NCBI RefSeq assembly: GCF_003473485.1 | Contig: NC_053045.1 | Location: forward strand, 42,450,494-42,514,493 | Direction: 5' to 3' | Source: Medicago truncatula | Lineage: Eukaryota; Streptophyta; Magnoliopsida; Fabales; Fabaceae | DNA length: 64,000 nt | Part shown: piece by piece, positions 45,604-57,304 of the stretch | How the letters are laid out: each line of letters begins with the position of its first letter | Numbering within the stretch: the stretch's first letter is position 1 | The notes under the pieces: model-generated | What the model saw: the letters and a program-made list of their open reading frames with translations, nothing else | What the model was told of the DNA's origin: nothing | The model's database searches: none | Position numbers and translations under genes: made by a program

Positions 45604-47693
45604 TATATTTGTATACCTTTAATTAATCGTTTTAAACTAATTTAACATCTAATTCTTCTAGATAAAAAGATATCAGATTTGGAGTTCAAAAGAAAAAGAG
45701 AGGAGAAGGAATAAGAGGTGAACAAAGGATTGTTTCATTAGAATATAACGTGTAGAATAACAACTTTATATAAAAAAAGTAAATATAAATCTATATTTAT
45801 AAGATTTAAAATATCATAAACAAAAACACAAACCATATATTAATAATAATAATAATTAATATATATCAAAGATATTTATAGGTAAATACAAGCATCTTCA
45901 GGGTTTAACGACAACTTTTAAACTTAAAACAATGTAAATTATACTAAATATTTAACCAACATAAACGAGGGAGGGGCCAATCCCATAGTGCCCCTCCTTA
46001 GATCCTGTTATTAGAAATTGAGCGATGATAAATATAATTCATATAAAAGAGTTAATTATATTTAGAGGGTGGAGACAATCATTTTGAGGGGGTTTAACGA
46101 ATGCTCTTATATGTAGAAAATATTTTGTATTTTGAATTTCTTGATTTATTTTTGCACCATTAGTCTAAGAAATTTGATAACTAAAAAGTTTGAATTTTTT
46201 AGACTAAGGTCTTGGATTAACCACCGCTATGTCAATGTCGCACACACTTCATATTTGTTTGAATAAGATTATCTCTAAGAATATTTATTTGGTTTTGATT
46301 TCCGACTTCAAATACAAGCATGACTTTGTTAAGGGTGTCTTTTTTATATATTTAGTCGGACAAGAGTATTTGTTAAAAAAATGTCTCATGTGAACTTCTT
46401 AATCAATCCACAAGAAGGAATATAAACACTTAGGCCATCAAATGTTATGGGATTAGTGACCAATGTTTTAATCGTGGGACAAACAACCCTCAAAACAACT
46501 TCAAAATAAAGTGACCAAACATGAAAAAACGTGTTATGACAATCAACATATTTTTATACTATTTGTGTTTGACGATTTTGACTTTATAGCATAAGAGACA
46601 CTTGATCTTCTACAAATAGTTCAAAGGATCGTACATAGAAATGTTGGATCACCTAAATCTATGAACTTTATTTAAAAGGGTTGTTTTACCAATCAAACAT
46701 AATTAACGACGCAGTTTGTTATCCACTCTCATTCTATCATGTGTAAAAACAATTTTGATTTATTATTGTTATATTTTTTGAAGCATTAGAGGTCATTTCA
46801 ATAGCTTGTTATTGGACTTTTCAAGTGTCGCTTATGCGCTGCACTATTGTATATGTGGTAATAACATGTATACTATAATGAATACACTTTGTAGCAAGAC
46901 AATACCGGGGTGTTTATTTTGGAACTAGAACATTGTCCAACGGTTCTTTTCTGAGACACTATTTGGTTAATTTAATTTTTGTCTGAGATTTTGCAACGGT
47001 TTGATTTTGAACGAGTCGCCGAGTACTTGTTTGTCCTTCGCATAATCTCGCGATTTATCGTAGTGGTTGCGTGTGCCGTGTGGTCTTTTGTTTGCTGTTG
47101 GCACTGCTAGTCAAAATCAGTCAAAAGGGATCATATGCAAGTGGAAAGTAAAATCCAAATGACGATAATGCAAATTATAAAATATATTTGATCTATTATA
47201 TTTGATTTATATGATTTTAAAACTTCATATTTACATAAAATAGTTTATTTATGATGCCATCAAATATAAATGTCAAATGAGTAAAAAAAAATTATATCAT
47301 AAATGGTAGATTACTAACTTTTATTTTGGTGGTGATAGATTAATAACTAAGCATTGACTAAAAATTTGAAGGATTAAGCATAAAGAACAAGTTCAAGATA
47401 AAATGATTTCTAAATTAAGAGCTTGATGACCAATATTTATAAATTGAGTTTCAACTAAAAGATAGTATTACTACCAAACAGTGGTCCTTTGAATGTCCTT
47501 ATTTTTAGAGAAATATATTTGTACAATCAATTTGATATAACTTTTGTACAACTTTCTCTCTCATACTCACATTATGTTTTTATTCTCTCTCTTCCTTTTT
47601 CTCTCTCTATTGTGTTTGACCATTGAAAAGATAGAACAACAAAGTTGTCTCAAAGGTTGTACCAAAATAGTTGTCAAAATATCACTATTCTTA
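45604..47693. other. Intergenic, nothing recognised
   Basis: AT-rich, without a supported gene, tRNA or transposon with clear ends. Confidence 0.55.
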
Positions 47694-47702
47694 TTTTTAA
47701 TA

Positions 47703-49433
47703 GGCTTAAATATGTAAAAGGTCCCGGTAAGTTAGCACGTTTTTGGTTTTAGTCCTTGTATCTTTTTTTGTTGCGAAACAACCCTTGTATTTTCTTAACT
47801 TTTTGAAACTGGTCCTCGCCGTCAGTTTCCGTAAAAAAAAAAAAAGCATTGTTGACTAACGGTCGCATACGTGGCACTTGATGAGATGGCAACTGCTCTT
47901 AGTAGAGGGACTAAAACGAAAAACGCATTTTTACATAGGGACTGAAATTAAAAAAACGTAATCATCAAATTTTTGAAATTTTAAACCCAATCTTTCCACC
48001 TTCCTCTCTTTGTTTTTTCTCTCTTCTTCATTTCTTCCATGCCCATAGCTTGCACCCTAACACCAAAAACTCATTTTCTTATACCAAATGGCATCTCATT
48101 CAATTTGTCAGGGTGTTGTTTGCTTGAGTAGCAGCTTGAACTTGAGTATCATGAACTTGGGATGCCTCGGGGTTGGGTAATTGTTTTTGAGCAAAATATT
48201 CATCTTCATCATCGCCATCATCAATCGTAACTATGTATTGCTTTAACTATACTAGCCCAAACGAAAGCATAAGTTATGACAAATTTACATAGAAATTGTG
48301 GCGCGTTGATTTCCTTATCGTTGCCATTTTTTTTCATTGATTAAGTACATATTTTTTCATCCCCTCAATTTCTTCTTTTCCAAAAACAATAATTGCCTTA
48401 ACAAAATCTTCATGTTCTTTGGTGATTTGAGTTTCAGTAATGAGTCTAGGCTTCCATGATTTTCTCATTGCAAAATAGTCACCGAAGAAAACATTCTCAA
48501 GTCCTTTTGGTCCCTCAAAACTTCTTTGTCAAAACAAGGTAGTGACTTCAATTCAACTACATTTCCTCCTTGATGGATAAAAGATCAATATTTCATGAAA
48601 TGATTGCAACTATTATCATCCATCACGGGACAATATGTGATGCCAATGCAAATACCATGGTCAGGAAAAACTGTGACTTGCAAAGCTAACAATGGAAGGA
48701 TGAATGTGTCATTTTCAATGTTATCATCAAACTTGTTTTTGTGTGTTAATTTTGGAACAAGGTGATTAGTTTATTTGAGATTTTTTAGGCGTTGTTTGGT
48801 GCAGAGAATAAACGATTTTTGTCAGGGTGGTAGAGAAATGAGATTTCCGGCAAGAGGGAAGAAATGTTGAAGAGTAAGAGAAAGAGATTTTTTGAGAGAT
48901 GGAAGTGTTGTTTTGCGAAAATGGTTGGTTGAATAAGCAAAAGGGTCGAAGAATATGCATTTAATGTAGATTGGACCAGCAAAATGCAAGTCAAAAAATA
49001 TGAGAGGAAGATAAGTTGTTGTTGTTTTTGTTGTTGCTCGAAAAACAAGAGTTTGCTCAATAAGGAAATGGATTTTTGATGAGCTTTGAGAGGGTAGACA
49101 TGGAAGGAATAAAGAAGAGAGATAGAACTGAGCAAGGAAGAAGGGGGAAAGAATGAATTTTAAATTCCAAAATTTGATGATTATGTTTTTTTTAATTTCG
49201 TCCCTATGTAAAAATGCTTTTTTGTTTTAGTCCCTCTACTAAGACCAGTTGCCAACTCATCATGTGTCACGTATGCGTCTGTTAGTCAACAATGCGTTTT
49301 TTTGACAGAAATAGACGGTAGGGACCAATTTCAAAAGGTTAAGTAAATATAAGGGTTGTTTCGCAACAAAAAAAGATACAGAGATTAAAACCAAAAACGC
49401 GCTAACTTACATGGACCTTTACTTATTTAAGCC
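47703..49433. mobile_element. Pack-MULE carrying a BAHD acyltransferase gene fragment
   Basis: Exact 9-bp TSD TTTTTAATA at 47694-47702 and 49434-49442. Terminal inverted repeats of about 300 bp (47703 to about 48020; about 49125 to 49433) begin GGCTTAAATATGTAAAAGGT and GGCTTAAATAAGTAAAGGTC. The unique centre is filled by a minus-strand piece of a host BAHD gene (see 48250-48990). No transposase. Confidence 0.9.
48250..48990 (-). pseudogene. Captured BAHD acyltransferase (flavonoid malonyltransferase-type) fragment
   Basis: On the minus strand, starting near 48980, one frame reads GPIYIKCIFFDPF and then KKSLSLTLQHFFPLAGNL, the amino-terminal half of BAHD enzymes. After a stop and a gap in homology, another frame (about 48720-48580) reads LPLLALQVTVFPDHGICIG and then ITYCPVMDDNSCNHFMKY. 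The family catalytic motif HxxxD would be HVMDD; here it is PVMDD, so the catalytic His is lost. Further pieces (VVELKSLPCFDKEVL, RKSWKPRLITETQITKEHED) continue to about 48370 with frame changes. The DFGWG region of the C-terminal half is absent. Closest in style to legume isoflavone/anthocyanin malonyltransferases. Not a working enzyme. Confidence 0.85.
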
Positions 49434-49442
49434 TTTTTAATA

Positions 49443-52400
49443 AAGGGGGAATTGTGGAAATTGATGTGATTTGTAAACCATAAAAAAAAAAAAAAATCTA
49501 TCGGTAATAAATAAAGGGAAACTAACTTTATTTTCAATTTGAATTTGTCTTAGAACACTTCCAAGATTTGTCTTTAAATCTCTTAAGTTATCTGTTCACT
49601 GTTTAGCATTAGAACGTGCAAACACGACGATACGTGGTAAAGATATACACATTAAGAAGTAACGTGTTCTTGAACGAAAGTGGATTGACATTGTAAAACT
49701 AGTTAGATGCGCTCATTATGTATTGCACTGTTGGAGACACTCTTAATTTGAGTTTGTTTTCTACGTCATCAAGATTTGACCTATTCCTTCAGCTCTTCAA
49801 AAAATATTTTTTTAAATGATTCTAACTTAAATTTCAATTATGTGAGCCATTTTTGCACAATGTACGAACTAATATTCAAATGTTTGTTGTGAGAAGTATA
49901 CATATTTAATGTTCAAAAGTTCCTTGAATATAATCCTCTCTAGTAAAAAAGTCTGAAACCAAAAAATAACACGAGCTTTCTATGTGTATCACTATTAATG
50001 ATCAGACGTGACAATATGATTTAAACTTGAGGATATTTGCTCAAACTCATCTCAATTTTGATGGAGAAAACTCGCTTTAATTAATTGGAGGTGCGTTTTT
50101 TGATTTTCTCCGATGTTCAAACTACCAAGGCGGAGATGGTGTCGAAATCTGCCTCTCATCTCTAAACACGTGATTCCTTTTATTTAGCCACCTAATAATT
50201 ATAATATTATATTTATTATCTTAAATATATTTTTTAATTTATATAGACGGAGATGGGGCGGAGCAAGAAAACCTAACTTATGGGGCAGGTGCCCCCACTT
50301 AGTTTTCGATTGCTTATACAATGGGATATGTCACATATAGATTTACCAACACCCATAGTCCTAGGTATTGATTGTAATGATATTAGAAATTTACATTTTG
50401 CAAAACATCAAGAAGAGAACATGCAATATTTTTAATGATATGTGTTAGCAACAATTAATGTGTTACATTTGCATTTTTTAACCAGGAATGTGTTACATTG
50501 ACATTATCATTATAAACCAAGTTAAAGACTTTTACTAACTTTTGTGACAAAAAATTTATTGACTTTCTCAGAAAACTAATATTTGTGAATTGGTTGATCG
50601 GTAACAGTTTTCACAAATTCAGGCATAGGCAAGAAATAAATACATTGTTTGGGGACAAAAACAGTCTATATATTTAAGTAAAGTTCTGTCGACAACAAAA
50701 AAATTTAGTGTAGTTGGTATTTGGTTAGGGGTAACGGTAATATTTTGCTATGTACGTATAGAGAAGAAATCAAAGGGAGTTGTTTTCATACTTTACTATT
50801 TTTTGTATGGATTTGCCAATTTCAGCAGCAATATTTTGGTTGGAAAATTTCATCAATCATTTTTCTTGTATAGTGCACTTGACAAAGCCAACTATGCATA
50901 TATTATATAGTAATATATGGTAATTTTGGTTATTTTCAACCACCATTAGGTGTGAGGCAGTTATATGAATCCATCATGTGAATCATTTGCTTTGGAATTA
51001 CACAGGGATGTTACATATCAATATCATTCTCATTGCATGCACCAAACAACCACCAATTAACAGACTCTGATAGATCATCCCCATGTTCTGTCTTCTTATA
51101 TAATTTGCCAGCTTCAAATTCATAGGACAGAATATGATGCACATTTGATTTTTAACTTAAAATGCTTTATAATAGTTTGTACTAGTGACCGGAACATGAA
51201 AGTAGATGAATCTAATTTGTGAAAATGGGGTATGAATAAAAAAAGACAAATAATTGTGAAGGTAAATAAAGCTAGCATGAAAGGAATGTATCGTGGTGGT
51301 GGGCTATTAATGAATAAACGGCTAGTGGTCCTCTCAAGGAGACCGAACCTTCATTTGCTACACATTTATAGATACCATGGGCATATCATGGCCAACCAAG
51401 CAAGACTTCATGTGAGACAAATTAATAATTTACCAATTTCGATAGTCTTTATCAAAGTAACAAAGTATTTGCACAACACAATACTCCCTTTTACATTATT
51501 TTTTCTTTTAAAATAAAAAAGTTTAACTGAGTTGAATTTTTGAGTTTACTATGTCAATGCATATCTTAAGCTCAACAAGTGTTAACATAAGTAGTTACAC
51601 ATAACCAATTAAAGAAATTATCATGTTAATAAACATAATTTGAATCCACAGATTGCGAGTGAATCAACTTCTCACTCTAACGAAAATGATTTTCTTTTTT
51701 AGGTTTAAGAATACGAGCCATATGAATGGTGATTTTTATTTTTTTGGTTAAACTAAAATATCTAAAATATAGCAATTTTAAAATCTCACGGATGACAATT
51801 TTCTATTTTAGTTTTGATAAATAGGCTTGAATCTCATCACAAAAGCTAACAGGAACCTGAGCAATATGGGACAAACAACAAATTACACACAATTTTAAAA
51901 TCAACTTCAACACCCACTCTCATGCCTAGCGTGGGCCTGCGTCCAATTCTCACATTATAATCTTGTATCTCATCCCAAAATCTCAAAGGATGATGATACT
52001 CAAACATATTTATACACTCAACGGTCTGGGAAACTGGATAATGTGGGACAAACAACAAACAACTTCAAAATCAACTTCAACATGTTTTATGAACCATACC
52101 GACGTGACTATATATATTACCATATATTTAAGTGTCTATAAAATGTAAAGAAAATTACAATGTAGAGTTCTATATGAGAGGATCCAAAGGTCTTAAAATA
52201 GTTATGCCAGGCAGTGATGGTGATCAGGGCTTAGGGTTGTTTCCAAGTTGGCTGCCATAGAGAAAGGGTAAGGGCCATGGCCTCACATGGAAGTTACGAA
52301 CATGAAACATAATTAATTGCATATGAGGAATAAGTACGTGATATGGTCTTATTCACCATTCACTTGTCCGCTCCTATCATTCACGCCATTCCCCCTGTTC

Positions 52401-53238
52401 CGTGCTGTCACCGTTAGAAAAAAACCGACATATATTGGTATGTTTAGATGAAATATTTTGAAAGGTCCTTGAAGAGGGTGTTAGATAGTTACTTCGTCTG
52501 GTGATAAGGAGTTGATTCATACACGTGTTCAGGAGTTAACTTTATTTTTAAACTCTAACGGAAACTTAATAGAAGAGACCAAAACAAGATTAAAAAAACA
52601 CTTAAAGTATTCAAACAATCTTTTTTTTAGTTAAGGGACCAAAGCGATACCAATTAAATACTTAAGGGACCAAAAGAGTATTTAAGAAAGAAAAGTAAGT
52701 CATTCCAACCTAACAAAATTCTTCATTCAAGCAAACTATAAAATGGTACATTAATACTCTTACGAACTCAAGTTTATGTGATCACTTCAGTATATATCTT
52801 TTTGATGGTTACCCTTCACTTCACCCCTCACCCTTTCACACTTGTCACATTCATACCCTACAATTTTTAGATATTTGATTTTATAAGCAAGCAAACTAAA
52901 AAACATGGTCTCTAAGTTATATGCTTCCCATGATCCAGACCGTACGTTAAACACATATAATTTGATTTAGGAAAATGTTGTGTACTTTTGATGCGGCTGT
53001 ATACATCTTGAAATCTTGAAATAAAGAGGAAGAAAAAGAGAGAAATAAAGAGTGAAGTGATAGATATAATAGTTTGATCACAGGATAGAAAGAAATAGAT
53101 AAAAAAAAAAAATGTTGAATGAACATGTAAAATTTACAAGGGTCTATTTATCAATGTTGTTTGCTTTAAGTGGCAAACCCACTACATTTAATACGCAAAG
53201 AGCTTTAACAAGTTATTCTTCCTATTAATATTACGTAA
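49443..53238. other. Intergenic, largely unrecognised
   Basis: No supported gene. Frames such as 51232-51516 lack domains or codon character. At 52450-52690 GGTCCTTGAAGAGG and AAGGGACCAAA phrases hint at a decayed foldback or MULE-like repeat. The duplicated phrase GGGACAAACAACAAA occurs near 51867 and 52043 in segments that match each other (a short dispersed repeat). Confidence 0.5.
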
Positions 53239-53240
53239 TA

Positions 53241-53527
53241 CTCTCTCCGTCTCAATAGGTAAGCCCAGTTTGCTTTATTCACATTTCTTAAGAAAAGTTG
53301 TCCGTGTAATTAATGTGTCTATTTTGTGTGTTAATATTACCAAATAATCCTTTGTTTGTATGTGTATTAATTTTGACTTTTCATATTTCAAGATAATTAG
53401 TTAGTAGTATTAATTATGGATAATGTTTAGGAAAAAATAATAAATGCATCTAGTAATTTGAAAAGAAGTTTACAATTAGGAACAAAAAGAAAATCAAATG
53501 GGTGCTTATATATAGGGACGAAGGGAG
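53241..53527. mobile_element. Stowaway-like MITE
   Basis: Left end CTCTCTCCGTCTCAATAGGT and right end ...TATATAGGGACGAAGGGAG are inverted repeats, flanked by TA at 53239-53240 and 53528-53529. 287 bp, no coding sequence. Different subfamily from 1119-1399, judged by the inside. Confidence 0.85.
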
Positions 53528-53673
53528 TAATGTTAAAAGAAATTTCAACTATACTAAAAACTAAGATAATCAATAGTCAAACCCTAGCATTTTAGACACA
53601 TGAAAATGGACACCATAGATGTGGACGCCGAGCCCAACAGGAAAATTAAAAGACACGAGGCTTGAGAAAAAAT

Positions 53674-54010
53674 TGTTGTGAGTAAGTGTGAGTTATATAT
53701 ATCTCACATCGAATAGAAAAGTGGAGGTTGATCACTTTATAAATGAGAGGACCCATAAACTCATTGCCTTAAGGTTTTTGGGTAAGAGTGTGGTATCTCT
53801 CTCACTTGTACGGTTGCTCCCCCAGGATGTGGGTGGTCCCCTGGCTCCCCTCGTGACCCAACATTGGTATCAGAGCCGAGGTTCAACGAAGTGTTCTCCT
53901 TGTGTCGAAAGTCTTCTTGACAAAGAGTATTCAAGCGGCGGTACAAGTATAAGTACGTGTGGATGAAAGAGCTTCCGCTTGAGGGGGTGAGCCTGATAAA
54001 TTGATGCACT
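53674..54010 (+). mobile_element. TRIM-like LTR plus primer-binding site (fossil)
   Basis: A likely LTR of about 190 bp (53674-53863) starts TG and ends CA, and is followed at once by TGGTATCAGAGC (53865-53876), the primer-binding site complementary to initiator tRNA-Met. The following leader to about 54010 has no gag or pol. A second LTR is not in view. The short LTR and lack of genes suggest a TRIM; broken, age uncertain. Confidence 0.65.
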
Positions 54011-55513
54011 GAAAAATCATATAAATATATAATGTTGATATCAAATTTCATATTAAAAAAATATTTCTCAGCTTTTTATTCTCCAAATCCTACTAATAAA
54101 TTACTAAATATACCATAAAATTAAAAGGTCCAAACTTGCATGAAATTAAGGACACAATTTAAGGATTGTGTTTTTTTTTTTTAATATTGATCTTAACTCA
54201 ATTACAAAATTAGTAGTTTGTAAGACAAAATTTGCTAATTAAAAGTTCATTTTCCAATCTTATTTAATCAAATGTAGAACTCTTAAACACATTTGTACAT
54301 CTAAAATTGACATCCGAAACATGGTCGAAGTGACTCTTTAGCCGTAACATGACCCAAATTCTAAGAGGAAGTATTCATATTTTTTTTTAAAAGCTATAAA
54401 ACATCAGAAACAAAAAAGAGCAAATTGGGGATGGCTGAAAATGAAAAGAGAAAGAGGCTGTGTATGTACACAAATCTAGATGATACTTTAAGTTGGAGTA
54501 AATCAGGTTGTTGAAGGAAGAAATTTTCTATAGGGTGGTGCCTGAGAAGGACGTATATGCTTGTATGTACCACAAACATTGATGTGGGGCGGAATTCTGT
54601 TGGAAGTGAGACAGATAGAGATTGAGAAGCAAAGAGATGAGAATTATGACCAGTTTAGATTGACTTATTTTTTAAAGCAAAACATGTTATGTAAATAAAT
54701 ATTCCTTTGTTTTTTTATCTTTTGATGTTTTAGCATTTTACACAAGTATTAATGAATCATCAAATTATATAATTATAGTTGTAAGTTTTGAACTAAAATG
54801 CCATTATTTATGTTTTTGGCTACTATATAAATTACTCCACGGCTCTTTGTTTACTTCAATTGCATTAAATATTGTAACTTTCAATCTATCTCAAACTTAC
54901 CACACAAATTGAAAGTGAACAATGAGAGTTATACCACTGCTGTTTTCTTGCTATCTCGTTCCAAAAGTTGTTTTGTGTTTAAATTCACATGTGATAAGTC
55001 AAAAATCACCGCTCTTTTAATCATCTTATGGTGTGTTTTTCAACAAGGAAAATTTGGATAAAAAATAATAAATATCCTAAAACATCAAATATTTTAAAAT
55101 AAAGTTAAAATTTTAAAACATCAAAAGATAAAAAACGGAGGGTGAAAGTTTTTATGCATTATTATTCTTAAGGAAGAGACAGATGGTTAGCTTACTAACA
55201 GATTTTACTTGTGCACAACTCAAGTGAAGTTAAGTAACATCAACTATTGATTGAAAAATTAAAAACTAATATTAGAAGTAGATTATAGAAAATTATAATT
55301 TTGTAAAAATGATTTTTTTTTTATTGTCACACATTACCCTTTCTCGTTTCAAAGTACCAAATGTTTTAGGAATAAATAATTTTTTTATCATACTTTATTT
55401 ATCTTCAGACTGAATTTAGAATTATTAGAATCATTTTCCTAAAAAACAAAGCGTTAACACAAAAATAAAATAAAAAATAAAGTATCAAATTCGTCAATAT
55501 ACTCCATATTCTA
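54011..55513. other. Intergenic, nothing recognised
   Basis: AT-rich, no supported gene or element ends. Confidence 0.5.
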
Positions 55514-55583
55514 AAGCGTAGCTCAATTGATAGGACAATGCATAATATATGCAAGGTCCAGAGATCGAACCCTGGACACCACC
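55514..55583 (+). repeat. tRNA-like sequence (SINE head or tRNA pseudogene)
   Basis: An A-box-like TAGCTCAATTGATAGG and a B-box-like GATCGAACCC are correctly spaced, and GCAT...ATGC forms an anticodon-like stem. The acceptor stem does not pair and the anticodon loop lacks the invariant T before the anticodon, so it is not a working tRNA. An A-rich stretch follows. It resembles the tRNA-derived part of legume SINEs. Confidence 0.6.
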
Positions 55584-56151
55584 AAAAAACAAACCTATGA
55601 TGTTTAAGTTTTCACCCACACTTATTGATTCATATATTTGTTTAAAAATATCCTTAGTTTCATCGTAATTGTGTTACAAATTCTCATTTTATTTGAATGC
55701 ACTAAATATAACTATGTCATAAAATCAAAACATTTTAAATAAATTTCAAAGTAAAATTGGAAAGTATTTGTCAATTATGTTTGATTTTTAAAATATCCAA
55801 TGTTTTGAAACAAAAATTGAAAAAATATACATAAAAATAGAGCAGGCATCAATGAGAACATCTACATCTGAAACAATGCAAACTATAGTCAGAAAAACTA
55901 GTCTGCTTTTGTATTATTGGAGTTCAAATTATATAATTTAAACAAAAATAAAATTAACAAAATAGAGGGTGTGCAATAGACTAAAATTTGAGAGTAACTA
56001 ATTTTTAATCCACATCAACAAATTTTATGCCATATAAAAAAAATGACACGTCTCCACTTTTAGATTCAAAAATATGAATGAAGGACTAAAAGAAATGGAT
56101 ATTCACAAGGAGATTAGTTAAGTGAAAATAAGGGTCAATTAAGTCAAGATT

Positions 56152-56727
56152 TAACTGTTTCACATCAAGTTTGATATGATGTCATGCTTGATAAATGGAA
56201 GATGAACAGAAGATGCGTGTTTGATAAATTGTCATAAAAAATAATAAGGGTTAATTAAGTTTTTGGTCCCTATAAATATCTGCAGTTTTGTTTTTACTCC
56301 CTATAAAAATAAATCATACTTTTTAGTCCCTACAAAATTTTCCGTTAGTGTTTTTAGTCCCTGTTAAATTAAAATTTGTTTAATTATGCTAAAAATTTTA
56401 AATTTTTTTATGATTTTTTACATACTTGTTTAAAACATTAACGGAGATTGTCATTAAAAGTGTGATAAATTGTCATAAAAAATAACAAATAAAGGAGATC
56501 GTGATAGTCTAGTAGATTCCTCAATTCATCAAACACGCATCTCCTATCAATCTTCAATTCATTTCTAGGGTTTTACCGTAGAACCCTGGATACCCCTTTC
56601 CTGTTCTGATTTTGTTCCCTTTTTAGGCTTCCTTTTATTTTAACCGTGTGAAAGCTACCTACATCAATTAAAATTAAACAAAAAAAAAATATAAAACATT
56701 TGGTATTAGGACATTATATCTCTTATT
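56152..56727. repeat. 335-bp foldback-like repeat, interrupted by a 241-bp insertion
   Basis: Apart from the insertion this matches 61171-61505 from end to end; 576 minus 241 gives exactly 335 bases. The unit contains an inverted pair GATGCGTGTTTGATAAATTG / CAATTCATCAAACACGCAT. The insertion carries a MULE-type end (56248 on). Confidence 0.75.
56248..56462. mobile_element. One-ended MULE fragment inserted with a long flanking duplication
   Basis: Starts GGGTTAATTAAGTTTTTGGT and has the TTTTAGTCCCTGTTAAATTA phrases of the long-TIR MULE family, but lacks the second inverted end. On both sides stands TGATAAATTGTCATAAAAAA plus TAA (56222 and 56463), at least 23 bases, far longer than the 9-bp TSD of MULEs. 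Confidence 0.65.
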
Positions 56728-57304
56728 GAGTCTTTTTCACTTACTTCTTCTATTTTACATTTGCATGCACGATGTCTCGCTTTTACATTGCACAACAAAT
56801 ACTTTAATTGAATTTGATGTCTCTATTATCATTTTTTTAAGCTAATTTTTTTTCCCTTTCAAATGTGACATTTATTTTGAAATGGATGAAATATATTCAA
56901 TCCAACCATCATTAAGAATGGATCCCCTCTAGTTGATTTTTCTCGTGTTTCTCATGTGTAACAGCAATCCACACCCTTAAATCTTATTTTTAATATTTAA
57001 ATTTCTCTACTTTTCATTTTTTATTGTCTTGATTTAATTGGACTCTCCTTTCATGGGAGAGAATCCAATCCAATCCCACCGTCATTCAATCATTTACGTG
57101 GTACAACAATAGAGTAAAAACTTCATTATCAATAGGAAATTATGATGGTAGATGGCTAATCTCTAAGTGAAGTTGTACTCAAGAGTCAACTAGATATTAG
57201 CCATACAATTCAAGGATACAAACTTGTAAAGATACATAAACACACAACAACGGCCAAACTATGGCAAATTATTTCAGAACTTTAATAAAATTCACACCAA
57301 CAAT

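Noticed and set aside
48785-49135. 116-codon minus-strand ORF as an independent gene
   Set aside because: It spans the MULE terminal repeat and reads the captured BAHD sequence in the wrong frame.
51232-51516. 94-codon ORF
   Set aside because: No family likeness; isolated in AT-rich intergenic DNA.
52190-52300. Possible MIRNA hairpin around a GC-richer patch
   Set aside because: No complementary arm within several hundred bases and no match to miRNA sequences I remember.
55514-55583. Functional tRNA gene
   Set aside because: Acceptor stem does not pair and the anticodon loop is abnormal; treated as a SINE-like relic.
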